Source: an uncultured Eubacteriales bacterium
Lineage (GTDB): Bacteria; Bacillota; Clostridia; Oscillospirales; Oscillospiraceae
Assembly: GCA_900552015.1 (NCBI GenBank)
Contig: URXY01000020.1
Location: 1-30,150, forward strand
Direction: 5' to 3'
Length of the DNA: 30,150 nt
Shown one piece after another: positions 6,964-15,076 of this stretch. Every line of letters starts with the position of its first letter. Position 1 is the first letter of the stretch. A program made the position numbers and the translations under genes. Under the pieces are notes generated by a model, which was not told where the DNA came from, searched no databases, and saw only the letters and a program-made list of their open reading frames with translations.

Positions 6964-7380
6964 TTGACCGGCCAGTATCAGCACAGCATCGACGCCAAGG
7001 GCAGAGTGTTCATCCCCGCGAAGCTCCGCGAGGAGCTGGGCGAGACCTTTTATGTCACCATGGGCATGGACTCCTGCCTGAGCGTCTATTCCGACGCATC
7101 CTGGGCGCGCTTCACCGAAAAGTTTGAAAGCCTGCCCTACACGAAGACTAAGGCCATGCGCCCGCTCTTCGCCAATGCCGCCAAGTGCGAGCCGGACGCG
7201 CAGGGACGCATCGTGCTACCGCAGAAGCTGCGCGCCTATGCGCATCTTGAAAAGGACGTGGTCGTGATCGGCGTGTCGAACCGCGCTGAGATATGGAACG
7301 CGGAGAAGTGGGCAGAGATCGAGGCCGAGGAGCTCAATCCCGAGAATCTGGCCGCCGTGATGGAAGAGCTGGGATTCTGA
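6964..7380 (+). CDS. mraZ: Transcriptional regulator MraZ
   Basis: 138-residue DNA-binding protein with two AbrB-like swapped-hairpin domains that forms a ring and controls the dcw operon by binding tandem boxes in its own promoter region. Both conserved repeats are visible: YQHSIDAKGRVFIPAKLREELG (22 residues in family form, first domain, about 4-25) and the second, EPDAQGRIVLPQKLRAYA. I chose the TTG at 6964 because AAAGGGGG lies 7 bp before it and family members begin with (M)FTGEYQH; a longer frame from TTG 6916 has no such support. It is the first gene of the cluster and ends 1 bp before rsmH. Confidence 0.93.
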   Translation: MTGQYQHSIDAKGRVFIPAKLREELGETFYVTMGMDSCLSVYSDASWARFTEKFESLPYTKTKAMRPLFANAAKCEPDAQGRIVLPQKLRAYAHLEKDVVVIGVSNRAEIWNAEKWAEIEAEELNPENLAAVMEELGF

Positions 7381-7381
7381 T

Positions 7382-8320
7382 ATGGAAGAGAACTACGGCC
7401 ATAAACCGGTGCTGCTGCACGAGTGCCTCGAAGCGCTCGCCATCAAGCCCGACGGCATCTATGTGGACGGCACGCTCGGCCGCGCCGGACACTCGCTCGA
7501 GATCGTGCGCCGCCTGACGACAGGACGGCTCATCGCGCTCGACCGCGACGAGACCGCCATCGAAGCGGCGAACCGCCGTCTCGGCGACTATATGGACAGG
7601 GTCACACTGGTCCACAGCAACTTCAGCGCGTTGGGGAACGTCCTGCATGAGCTCGGTATCCGCGGCGTGGATGGGATGCTCTTTGACCTTGGCGTTTCCT
7701 CCCCGCAGCTCGACGAAGCGCAGCGCGGCTTTTCCTACAAGCAGGACGCGCCGCTCGATATGCGCATGGACGAGTCCGCCGCGCTGACGGCGCGCGAGAT
7801 CGTGAACGCATGGCCCTACGAGGAGCTGCGCCGCATCCTCTTTGAGTACGGCGAGGAGCGCTACGCGCCCGCCATCGCGAAGAAAATTTGTCAGCACCGC
7901 GAGCAAAAGCCCATCGAAACGACGCTTGAGCTCGCCGATATCATCCGTTCGGCCATGCCCGCGAGCGCGCTGCGCGAAAAGCAGCATCCCGCCAAGCGCA
8001 GCTTTCAGGCCATCCGCATCGCCGTGAACGATGAGCTGGGCGAGATCCCGCCGATGCTCGATGCGGCGGAGGAGAACCTCAAGCGCGGCGGACGGCTCGC
8101 CGTCATCACCTTCCACTCGCTCGAGGACCGCATCGTCAAGCGGAAATTTCAGGAGCTGGCGCAGGGCTGCATCTGCCCGCCGGAATTTCCGGTGTGCGTG
8201 TGCGGCAGAACACCGAAAATAAAGCTCGTGACGAGAAAACCCATCGTCTCGGGCGAAGAAGAACTTGCAGAAAATCCCCGTGCCCGCAGCGCCAAGCTGC
8301 GCGTCGCGGAAAAGTGCTGA
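7382..8320 (+). CDS. rsmH: 16S rRNA (cytosine1402-N4)-methyltransferase RsmH
   Basis: 312-residue SAM methyltransferase (formerly MraW) acting on C1402 of 16S rRNA in the decoding centre. Motifs: HKPVLLHECLEAL at the N-terminus, VDGTLGRAGHS (28-38) for SAM, the FDLGVSSPQLDEAQRGFSY segment, and C-terminal HPAKRSFQAIRIAVNDEL and ITFHSLEDRIVKR. Length and domain order are normal. It follows mraZ by one base, so it relies on coupling; no strong Shine-Dalgarno of its own is seen. Confidence 0.97.
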   Translation: MEENYGHKPVLLHECLEALAIKPDGIYVDGTLGRAGHSLEIVRRLTTGRLIALDRDETAIEAANRRLGDYMDRVTLVHSNFSALGNVLHELGIRGVDGMLFDLGVSSPQLDEAQRGFSYKQDAPLDMRMDESAALTAREIVNAWPYEELRRILFEYGEERYAPAIAKKICQHREQKPIETTLELADIIRSAMPASALREKQHPAKRSFQAIRIAVNDELGEIPPMLDAAEENLKRGGRLAVITFHSLEDRIVKRKFQELAQGCICPPEFPVCVCGRTPKIKLVTRKPIVSGEEELAENPRARSAKLRVAEKC

Positions 8321-8356
8321 CAACAGCCGAAAATACGCAAAAGAAAGGAGATCGCC

Positions 8357-8935
8357 ATGGCCAGCCGCAGAGAGCAGAACATGAAATACCGCCGCTACAG
8401 CGGACGAGTCAATGGCAATCTCGCTTACGATCCCGCGTACGAGGAGCGCCAGCGCCGGCTGCGCCGCGAACAGGAATACGAGCGCGAGCATCAGCGCGAA
8501 GAGTTCATGCGTCCCCCGCAGCGGAAGGTGCAGAAAAAGGCTGCGCCCGTCCGCCGTCAACGCGAAAAGGTCTCGCTCGGCACGCTGTGCGGCTTTATGG
8601 CGCTGGCCGCAATGGTCGCGCTGATGATCATGTGCCGCGCACAGCTGACGGAGATCTCCGCGCAGGTCGTCTCCGTGCAGAAGGAGATCTCCGCGCTCGA
8701 GGACGAGCATGTCGCGCTGCTCACGCGCTACGAAAAAACCTTTGACCTCACCACCATCAAGGAGGCGGCGGCCGCCGCGGGCATGAGCAAGCCCAGCTCC
8801 TCGCAGGTCTACTACATCGACCTTTCGGAATCCGACAGTGTGGTCGTCTACCAGCAAAAGAGCACGAACGTGCTCAGCAAGGTGTTTTCCTCTCTGGGGC
8901 AGGGCGTGTGCGCCGTGGTGGAATATTTCAAATGA
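8357..8935 (+). CDS. ftsL: Septum formation protein FtsL-like
   Basis: 192-residue bitopic membrane protein. A very basic cytoplasmic tail (about 1-72, many R and E) precedes one transmembrane helix at about 73-93, then an external coiled coil (about 95-125). The LTTIKEAAAAAGMSKPSSSQ stretch (131-150) is typical of FtsL. FtsL joins FtsQ/DivIB and FtsB/DivIC to activate FtsW and the septal transpeptidase. Identity rests on position between rsmH and the transpeptidase, topology and this motif, since FtsL sequences diverge. ATG 8357 is preceded by GAAAGGAG. Confidence 0.85.
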   Translation: MASRREQNMKYRRYSGRVNGNLAYDPAYEERQRRLRREQEYEREHQREEFMRPPQRKVQKKAAPVRRQREKVSLGTLCGFMALAAMVALMIMCRAQLTEISAQVVSVQKEISALEDEHVALLTRYEKTFDLTTIKEAAAAAGMSKPSSSQVYYIDLSESDSVVVYQQKSTNVLSKVFSSLGQGVCAVVEYFK

Positions 8936-8949
8936 GCGAAGCTATACAT

Positions 8950-8993
8950 AAGGAGTAAGGAGCTTCCTTACTCCTTTTCCATCTTTAAGGAGG
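8950..8993 (+). promoter_or_regulatory. Hairpin pair controlling the transpeptidase ribosome site (candidate)
   Basis: A 12-bp perfect stem (8950-8961 with 8965-8976, GCT loop) sits between ftsL and the transpeptidase gene. Its right arm ends in CTCCTT, which can instead pair with the transpeptidase Shine-Dalgarno AAGGAG at 8987-8992. The two structures exclude each other. It could be a weak attenuator, an mRNA processing site or a translational switch. Confidence 0.45.
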
Positions 8994-9003
8994 ATGAACG
9001 ACT

Positions 9004-11238
9004 GTGGCAAGCCCCCAGAACCAGAGAAGACGCCCAGAGTCCGCGCGTCGCGCAAACCGCATCATTCAGTCAAGAACGCTGCTGCTCATGGGCGTGTTCG
9101 GCGTGCTGACCTTCGTGCTGCTTTTCACCAAGCTCTACCATTGGCAGATCACCGAGCACGATGATTTACAGTCCGTGGCCGTGCGGCAGCAGACGCTGCG
9201 CACCACCGTGGAGGCGAGCCGCGGCACCATCTATGATAGAAACGGCACCATTTTGGCGATGTCCGCCTCGGCGGAGACGATCTTCATTTCGCCAAAGGAA
9301 ATTTTGGAAAACGAGCAGGATCAGGAGCTGATCGCCGACGGACTTGCAGAGATCCTTGGCCTGGATGCGGAGGATATCCTCAAAAAGATGGAAAAAACGA
9401 CCTCGCAGTACGAGGAACTTGTGAAAAAGGCAGACGACGAGCTGGCCGACAAGGTGCGGGAATTCATCAATGAAAACGACCTGAAGGGGATTTTCCTGCG
9501 CCCCACGAGCAAGCGCAGCTATCCCAAGGGAACGCTTGCCTCTCAGGTCATCGGCTTTACCAATGACCTCGGCGGTGCGATGGGACTTGAAGCGACCTAT
9601 GACGATGTGCTGACCGGCGAGAGCGGCATGGTCGTCACCGCGCGCGACCGCGATGGCCGCGCCGTGCTCTATCAGTACGACCAGTATTTCGACGCGGAAA
9701 ACGGCTGCGACCTGCAAACGACGCTCGACACCACCATTCAGTATTACCTCGAAAAAGGCGTGCAGGAGCTGGAAGCGCGCTTTGGGACCGGCAAGGGCGC
9801 GACAGGCATCGTCATGGACGTCAACACCGGCGCGGTACTGGCGATGGCCTCATTGCCGACCTATGACCTCAATTCTCCCAGCACCATTTATAACGACTTC
9901 CTCACCGCCGGCATGACCGAAGAGCAGATCATCGAAAATGCCACGGACCTTCGCAACAGGCAATGGCGCAGCAAGGCCATCAACGACACCTATGAGCCGG
10001 GTTCCACGTTCAAGACGCTCACGCTCGCCATGGCGCTCGAAGAGAACGTCGTGGACCTGAACACGGGCTTTTACTGCGGCGGCAACACCACCATCGAAGG
10101 CCAGAAGATATGGTGCTCCAAGCGTACGGGTCACGGCCAGCAGGACCTTTCCACAGCCTTTGCCAATTCCTGTAACCCTGCGTTCATCAACATCGGTCTT
10201 CGCATCGGCAACGCCAAGTTCTACCAGTATATGAAGGACTTCGGTCTGACGGAGAAGACCGGCATCGACACCACGGGCGAGGCCAGCGGCTTTGTCAACA
10301 AGGAGATCGAATACTCTACGCTGGCGCTGGCGTGCTACGCCTTCGGCCAGAACTTCAACGTCACGCCCATTGCGCTGCTCGCGGCGCAGTGCGCCTGTGT
10401 CAACGGCGGCTACCTCTATACGCCGTATCTCGTTGAGCAGATCACAGATCAGGACGACAACGTCATCTCCAAGCACGATCCAACGCCCATCCGCCAGGTC
10501 GTCTCCGAGGAGACCTCCGCGCTCGTGCGCGAGATCATGGAGAACGAAGTGACGAGCGGCACGGGCAAGAACGGCCAGGTCGCGGGCTACCGCATCGGCG
10601 GCAAGACCGGCACGGCCGATAAGGTCGGCGGCAATGTTATCGTTTCCTTCGTGTGCTTCGCGCCTGCGGACGACCCACAGGTGATGATGCTCCTCACGCT
10701 CGATGAGCCAAACAAGTGGACCGGGACCTATGTCTCCGGCGGCAACATGGTCGCGCCCATCGCGAGCTCTGTTATGAGCGAGATCCTGCCGTATCTCGGC
10801 ATCGAGCCGAGCTACACCGCCGAAGAGCTCGTCGGCGCGGATAAGACCGTGCCGAACGTCATCGGCCTCGGCAAGGACGCGGCGGTCGAAAAACTCGCCG
10901 TGAGCGGCTTTACCTGCCGCACTGTCGGCGACGGCGACGCCGTCACCGACCAGACGCCCGTCGGCGGCGCTATCGTGCCGAACAGCGCGGAGATCATCCT
11001 CTACCTCGGCGCGGAGAAGTCGACGGAAAAGTGCATCGTCCCGAACGTCGTGGGCGACAGCGCCGCGACCGCAAACCAGAAGATCGTGAACGCGGGGCTC
11101 ATCATGGGCGTTTCCGGCGCGACGAACGCGAGCTCGTCCACCGTGCGCGCCATCTCGCAGAGCGTTGACCCCGGTACGGAGGTCGAGGCCGGCACGGTCG
11201 TGCGCGTCCAGTTCAGCGACAGCTCGGTGCGCGACTAA
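9004..11238 (+). CDS. Class B penicillin-binding protein with two PASTA domains (SpoVD/PBP2B type)
   Basis: 744-residue septal peptidoglycan transpeptidase anchored by one transmembrane helix (about 24-43). An N-terminal pedestal domain (about 55-225, with SRGTIYDRNG at 72-81) precedes the catalytic domain, whose motifs are complete: STFK (334-337, nucleophile S334), SCN (389-391) and KTGT (534-537). Two PASTA repeats follow (about 614-670 and 677-738). Two PASTA domains and this length resemble B. subtilis PBP2B; SpoVD has one. With sporulation genes nearby it may serve vegetative division, spore cortex or both. The start is GTG with AAGGAGG at 8987-8993. The partner SEDS polymerase is ftsW downstream. 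Confidence 0.93.
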   Translation: MASPQNQRRRPESARRANRIIQSRTLLLMGVFGVLTFVLLFTKLYHWQITEHDDLQSVAVRQQTLRTTVEASRGTIYDRNGTILAMSASAETIFISPKEILENEQDQELIADGLAEILGLDAEDILKKMEKTTSQYEELVKKADDELADKVREFINENDLKGIFLRPTSKRSYPKGTLASQVIGFTNDLGGAMGLEATYDDVLTGESGMVVTARDRDGRAVLYQYDQYFDAENGCDLQTTLDTTIQYYLEKGVQELEARFGTGKGATGIVMDVNTGAVLAMASLPTYDLNSPSTIYNDFLTAGMTEEQIIENATDLRNRQWRSKAINDTYEPGSTFKTLTLAMALEENVVDLNTGFYCGGNTTIEGQKIWCSKRTGHGQQDLSTAFANSCNPAFINIGLRIGNAKFYQYMKDFGLTEKTGIDTTGEASGFVNKEIEYSTLALACYAFGQNFNVTPIALLAAQCACVNGGYLYTPYLVEQITDQDDNVISKHDPTPIRQVVSEETSALVREIMENEVTSGTGKNGQVAGYRIGGKTGTADKVGGNVIVSFVCFAPADDPQVMMLLTLDEPNKWTGTYVSGGNMVAPIASSVMSEILPYLGIEPSYTAEELVGADKTVPNVIGLGKDAAVEKLAVSGFTCRTVGDGDAVTDQTPVGGAIVPNSAEIILYLGAEKSTEKCIVPNVVGDSAATANQKIVNAGLIMGVSGATNASSSTVRAISQSVDPGTEVEAGTVVRVQFSDSSVRD

Positions 11239-11289
11239 AGAGAGCAAGACCCAATTCCGAAAGGGATTTTTGGAACGCTTCTCGGAGAT

Positions 11290-12825
11290 GTGATCGCTGT
11301 ACTCGAAGAGAAGGAAGTCCACGCGCCGCTGGGCCTTGTGCTCAGCGGTCTCGCGCTCGATTCGCGCGAGGTGAAGCCGGGAACGCTCTTTTTCGCCCTG
11401 CCGGGGGAAAAAGAGGACGGCGGCGACTTTATCGCCGAAGCGATGACACACGGTGCGGTCTGCGTCGTGTGCGAGCGGCCGCCGGAGGGGGATATCCCTC
11501 ATATTCTTGTGCCGGATGCGCATAAAGCGCTTGCGCTTTGCGCAGCGGTGTGGTATGGTACTCCGGCGGGAAAAATGACCCTCGTGGGCGTGACCGGCAC
11601 GAACGGGAAAACGACCACGACCTATCTTATCAAGCAGATATTGGAAAAGACGCTTTCCGCCAAGGTCGGGCTCATCGGCACGAATCAGAACCTCATCGGC
11701 GACGAGATGGTCCCGACCGACCGTACGACGCCCGACGCACTGACCGTGCAGCGCCTGCTCGCCCGGATGGTCGAGGCGGGCTGCACCTATGCGGTGATGG
11801 AGGTCTCCTCCCACGCGCTGATGCAGGGAAGGGTGGAGGGACTTCACTTCCGCGTCGGCGTCTTCACGAACCTGACGCAGGACCACCTCGATTACCACGG
11901 CACGATGGAGGCCTATTGCGACGCAAAGGCGCGGCTCTTCGACCAATGCGATATTGCCTGTGTCAACGGTGACGATGCGTGGACGCCTCGCTTGCTCGCG
12001 CACTTTGCGGGCGAGCGGGTGACGTTCGGCCAGGGCATGACGAATGACCTTGTCGGCTGGCGGGTACGCTATGAAAACGACTGCGTGCGCTTCACTGCCT
12101 GCACGGACCTCGACCATGAAGAGACGAGGATCGGCATTCCCGGGGGCTTCTCGCTCTACAATGCGCTCGCGGCGTTCTCTGCCGTGCAGGCGCTCGGCGT
12201 GCCGCTTTCCGACGCGGCGAAAGCGCTTGCGGACTGTGTCGGCGTCAAAGGCCGGTGCGAGGTCGTGCCGCTCGATGCGCCGTTCACCGTTATTATCGAC
12301 TATGCCCATACGCCCGACGGGCTCAGCAATATCCTTTCCACGGTCTGCGGCTTTGCCGACGGACGCGTCATCGCGCTCTTTGGCTGCGGCGGCGACCGGG
12401 ATAAGACCAAGCGCCCCCGTATGGCGAAGATCGCCGCGCAGGGCGCGGACTTCGCCGTCCTTACAAGCGACAATCCGCGCACCGAAGACCCCTACGCCAT
12501 CCTGCGCGACGCACTGCCGGGCCTAATGGAGAGCAAAACGCCCTTCGCCGTCATCGAAGAGCGGCGAAAGGCCATCGCCTTTGCGCTCGAAGAGGCGCGG
12601 AGCGGCGATGTGGTCGTCCTCTGCGGCAAGGGGCACGAGACCTATCAGGAGATCGGAACGACAAAATACCACCTCGACGAGAGGGAGGTCGTGCGCGAAT
12701 GCTTCGCGCGAGGACAAAGGAAAAAAGCCGGGCCACCGGCCGGAGGGAACGAACATGAAGATCATCATCGCCTGTATTCTGAGCTTTGCGGTATCCGCGA
12801 TCACGGGGAAATATCTGGTCCCTAA
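11290..12825 (+). CDS. murE: UDP-MurNAc-tripeptide synthetase MurE (meso-DAP adding)
   Basis: Mur ligase of about 511 residues that adds the third stem residue to UDP-MurNAc-L-Ala-D-Glu with ATP hydrolysis in the cytosol. The P-loop GTNGKTT is at 103-109, EVSSHAL at 171-177 and DNPR at 394-397; DNPR marks specificity for meso-diaminopimelate. The start is uncertain: GTG 11290 has only a cramped GGAG, while in-frame codons upstream back to the transpeptidase stop read GTLLGDVIAVL, like a normal MurE N-terminus, but offer only ATT starts (11266 or 11254). The C-terminal 40 or so residues overlap mraY by 71 bp in another frame and are unlike the family. murF does not follow. Confidence 0.93.
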   Translation: MIAVLEEKEVHAPLGLVLSGLALDSREVKPGTLFFALPGEKEDGGDFIAEAMTHGAVCVVCERPPEGDIPHILVPDAHKALALCAAVWYGTPAGKMTLVGVTGTNGKTTTTYLIKQILEKTLSAKVGLIGTNQNLIGDEMVPTDRTTPDALTVQRLLARMVEAGCTYAVMEVSSHALMQGRVEGLHFRVGVFTNLTQDHLDYHGTMEAYCDAKARLFDQCDIACVNGDDAWTPRLLAHFAGERVTFGQGMTNDLVGWRVRYENDCVRFTACTDLDHEETRIGIPGGFSLYNALAAFSAVQALGVPLSDAAKALADCVGVKGRCEVVPLDAPFTVIIDYAHTPDGLSNILSTVCGFADGRVIALFGCGGDRDKTKRPRMAKIAAQGADFAVLTSDNPRTEDPYAILRDALPGLMESKTPFAVIEERRKAIAFALEEARSGDVVVLCGKGHETYQEIGTTKYHLDEREVVRECFARGQRKKAGPPAGGNEHEDHHRLYSELCGIRDHGEISGP

Positions 12826-13744
12826 GCTGCGCGCGCTGAAGGCGGGGCAGAGCATCCGCGAGGACGGCCCGACCTGGCACGCCGGAAAGGCTGGAACGCC
12901 TACGATGGGCGGCCTGATGTTCATTCTGGGCATCTTTGTTGCCATCCTCGTCTGCGGCTTTCCGGGGATGCTCAAAGGCGACTTCAAGCACCTTTACATT
13001 TTCTTTTTCGCGCTCATTTTCGGCGTGATCGGTTTTCTCGATGATTATGAGAAGGTGAAACATCAGCAGAACCTCGGCCTTACCGCCATTCAGAAGTTCC
13101 TGCTCCAGCTCGTTGCAGCGGTCGCATTCCTGACGCTGATGCGCTTTGAGGGAATGCTGACGCCGAACCTCTACGTGCCGTTTTTCAACACACACATCAT
13201 CCTTAGCTGGCCGGTGTATATGGTCTTTGCAGCCTTCGTCATCGTCGGCACGGTCAACGCCGTGAACATCACCGACGGTATCGACGGTCTGGCCGGCAGC
13301 GTGACGGTGCCGGTGGGCCTGTTCTTTGCGATGCTCGCGTTCTGGTGGCAGGGCTATGAGCAGCTCGGCATCTACTCCGCAGCGCTCGTCGGCGGCCTTC
13401 TCGGCTTTCTCATCTACAATTTCCACCCGGCCAAGGTCTTCATGGGCGACACGGGGTCGCTCTTCCTCGGCGGCACAGTAGCGGCGCTGGCCTTTGCTTA
13501 CGATATGCCGCTCGTGCTCATCCCTGTCGGCTTTGTCTACATCTGCGAGACGCTGTCCGACATTTTGCAGGTCGTCTATTTCAAGGCCACGCACGGCAAG
13601 CGCCTGTTCAAGATGGCGCCGCTGCACCATCACTTTGAGCTCTGCGGCTGGAGCGAGGTAAAGCTCGTGGCCATCTTCACGAGCGTGAGCGCTCTGGGCT
13701 GTATCGCCGCGATGTTTGGGGTACTAAACAGATTTCATTTTTGA
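12755..13744 (+). CDS. mraY: Phospho-MurNAc-pentapeptide transferase MraY
   Basis: 329-residue polytopic membrane enzyme making lipid I from UDP-MurNAc-pentapeptide and undecaprenyl phosphate. About ten hydrophobic segments are apparent. Catalytic signatures are FLDDYEKV (94-101), NITDGIDGLA (171-180), the MGDTGS segment near 230-235 and the HHH triad at 291-293. ATG 12755 has CGGAGGG about 8 bp upstream and starts inside the murE frame. Length is normal for Firmicutes (about 325). Confidence 0.96.
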   Translation: MKIIIACILSFAVSAITGKYLVPKLRALKAGQSIREDGPTWHAGKAGTPTMGGLMFILGIFVAILVCGFPGMLKGDFKHLYIFFFALIFGVIGFLDDYEKVKHQQNLGLTAIQKFLLQLVAAVAFLTLMRFEGMLTPNLYVPFFNTHIILSWPVYMVFAAFVIVGTVNAVNITDGIDGLAGSVTVPVGLFFAMLAFWWQGYEQLGIYSAALVGGLLGFLIYNFHPAKVFMGDTGSLFLGGTVAALAFAYDMPLVLIPVGFVYICETLSDILQVVYFKATHGKRLFKMAPLHHHFELCGWSEVKLVAIFTSVSALGCIAAMFGVLNRFHF

Positions 13745-13837
13745 GAAGGTTTGCGCGACGCTCTGTGCCTCGCTGCCTTTGGCGGCTCGACACTCGCTTT
13801 GCGTAAGGAGTTTTTTGCCACGCCGCGGCAAATACCG
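13745..13837. repeat. Structured intergenic element between mraY and ftsW
   Basis: Nested inverted repeats occupy the gap: GCTGCC/GGCGGC around TTT, flanked outward by GTG/CAC and ACGC/GCGT, then TTTGCC/GGCAAA overlapping the ftsW promoter. The compact nested layout in a place where murD usually sits suggests a small dispersed repeat that was inserted or left after gene loss. Whether copies exist elsewhere in the genome cannot be seen here. Confidence 0.4.
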
Positions 13838-13843
13838 TATACT
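13815..13843 (+). promoter_or_regulatory. Sigma-A promoter of ftsW-murG
   Basis: TTGCCA (13815-13820) and TATACT (13838-13843) with a 17-bp spacer. The inverted repeat TTTGCC/GGCAAA (13814-13832) covers the -35 and spacer and could be an operator. Confidence 0.8.
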
Positions 13844-13875
13844 GAAATTTGACAGTAGGAAGGGGGAATTGTCGC

Positions 13876-15057
13876 ATGACCAAGGAAGAACGCCTGCTGC
13901 GGCAGGAGCAGCGCGAGCGGGCGAAAGCCATCGAGGCTGCCGCGCGCGAAGCGGGCCGCGGACCGATCGACCTTCCGTATCTGCTGCTGGTGCTCTCGCT
14001 CGTGGGCGTGGGCCTTATCATGCTGTTTTCCGCCAGCTTCCCTTCGGCCTATTATGAAGAGGGCAACCCGGCCTACTATCTCATCCGTCAGGGTGGTTTT
14101 GCGGTGCTCGGCATCACGGCGATGGCGGTCATCGGTAAGATCAACTACGAGCGCTATCGCGCAGTGGCAAAGCTCGCGCTGCTTGTCTCCATTGTGCTGC
14201 TCATCCTCGTCCTGATCCCCGGCATCGGCACGGGCAAGCTGACGCACGGCGCGCAGCGATGGATCCGTCTCGGCTCCATCCAATTCCAGCCCTCCGAGCT
14301 CGCCAAGGTCGGCATCATTCTCTACTTTGCAGACAGTATTTCCAAAAAGAAAGACAAAATGGCCACGCTGCGCGACGGCATCATACCTTATGCGGCGATC
14401 CTTGGTGTCATCGGCTTTTTGATGTATAAGGAACCGCATCTTTCCGGCTTGGTGCTGCTGCTGGGCATCGGCGCGGTGATGATGTACGTCGGCGGCATCC
14501 GCAACTACTGGGTCGGCATCGGCTTTGCGCTCGTGCTGGTGGTGATCTACGCCTTTGCGACGGGGCTTATCACCTATAACTCGAGCCGCATCAGCATCTG
14601 GCTCGACCCATTCAACGAAGAGTGGATGCGCGACAAGGGCTATCAGATACGTCAGAGCCTGCTCTCCATCGGCTCGGGCGGCCTCTTCGGCGTGGGACTT
14701 GGCAAGAGCCGGCAGAAGTTCCTGTTCCTGCCCGAAGAGCACAACGATTTCATCTTCGCCATCATCTGCGAAGAGCTTGGTTTGGTCGGCGCGACGATCA
14801 TCATGATCATGTTCGCGCTGCTCATCATCCGCGGCTACTGGATCGCCCTGCACGCGCGCGACCGTTTCGGCAGTCTCCTTGCCGTCGGCGTGACGACGCA
14901 GATCGCGCTTCAGGTGTTTCTGAATATCGCGGTCGTGTCGAATCTCATCCCGAATACGGGTATTTCGCTGCCGTTTTTCAGCTACGGCGGCACGGCGCTC
15001 GTCATCCAGCTGGCCGAGGTCGGCATTGTACTGAGCGTTTCACGCCAGATGCGTTAG
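13876..15057 (+). CDS. ftsW: SEDS-family peptidoglycan polymerase FtsW
   Basis: 393-residue polytopic membrane protein of the SEDS family (FtsW, RodA, SpoVE), which polymerises lipid II into glycan strands together with a class B PBP. After a charged cytoplasmic tail (1-30), about ten transmembrane segments follow. Family marks are LPEEHNDFIFAIICEELG and NTGISLPFFSYGGTALVIQLAEVGI near the C-terminus. ATG 13876 is preceded by AGGAAGGGGG; an in-frame TTG at 13849 lies near the promoter and has no ribosome site. Position between mraY and murG favours FtsW over RodA; a SpoVE role in sporulation cannot be excluded. Confidence 0.92.
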   Translation: MTKEERLLRQEQRERAKAIEAAAREAGRGPIDLPYLLLVLSLVGVGLIMLFSASFPSAYYEEGNPAYYLIRQGGFAVLGITAMAVIGKINYERYRAVAKLALLVSIVLLILVLIPGIGTGKLTHGAQRWIRLGSIQFQPSELAKVGIILYFADSISKKKDKMATLRDGIIPYAAILGVIGFLMYKEPHLSGLVLLLGIGAVMMYVGGIRNYWVGIGFALVLVVIYAFATGLITYNSSRISIWLDPFNEEWMRDKGYQIRQSLLSIGSGGLFGVGLGKSRQKFLFLPEEHNDFIFAIICEELGLVGATIIMIMFALLIIRGYWIALHARDRFGSLLAVGVTTQIALQVFLNIAVVSNLIPNTGISLPFFSYGGTALVIQLAEVGIVLSVSRQMR

Positions 15058-15076
15058 CGCGGAAAGGAGCACCTGT

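Noticed and set aside
7334..8857. A 507-codon minus-strand frame antisense to rsmH and ftsL
   Set aside because: Shadow frame with no motif or start signal.
9850..12309. An 819-codon minus-strand open frame antisense to the transpeptidase and murE
   Set aside because: It is a shadow of high-GC codon use: composition is rich in R, A, D, H and V, no family is recognisable, and the plus-strand genes have complete catalytic motifs.
13735..14853. A 372-codon minus-strand frame antisense to ftsW
   Set aside because: Low-complexity H, D, Q, R composition and no ribosome site; ftsW is unambiguous.
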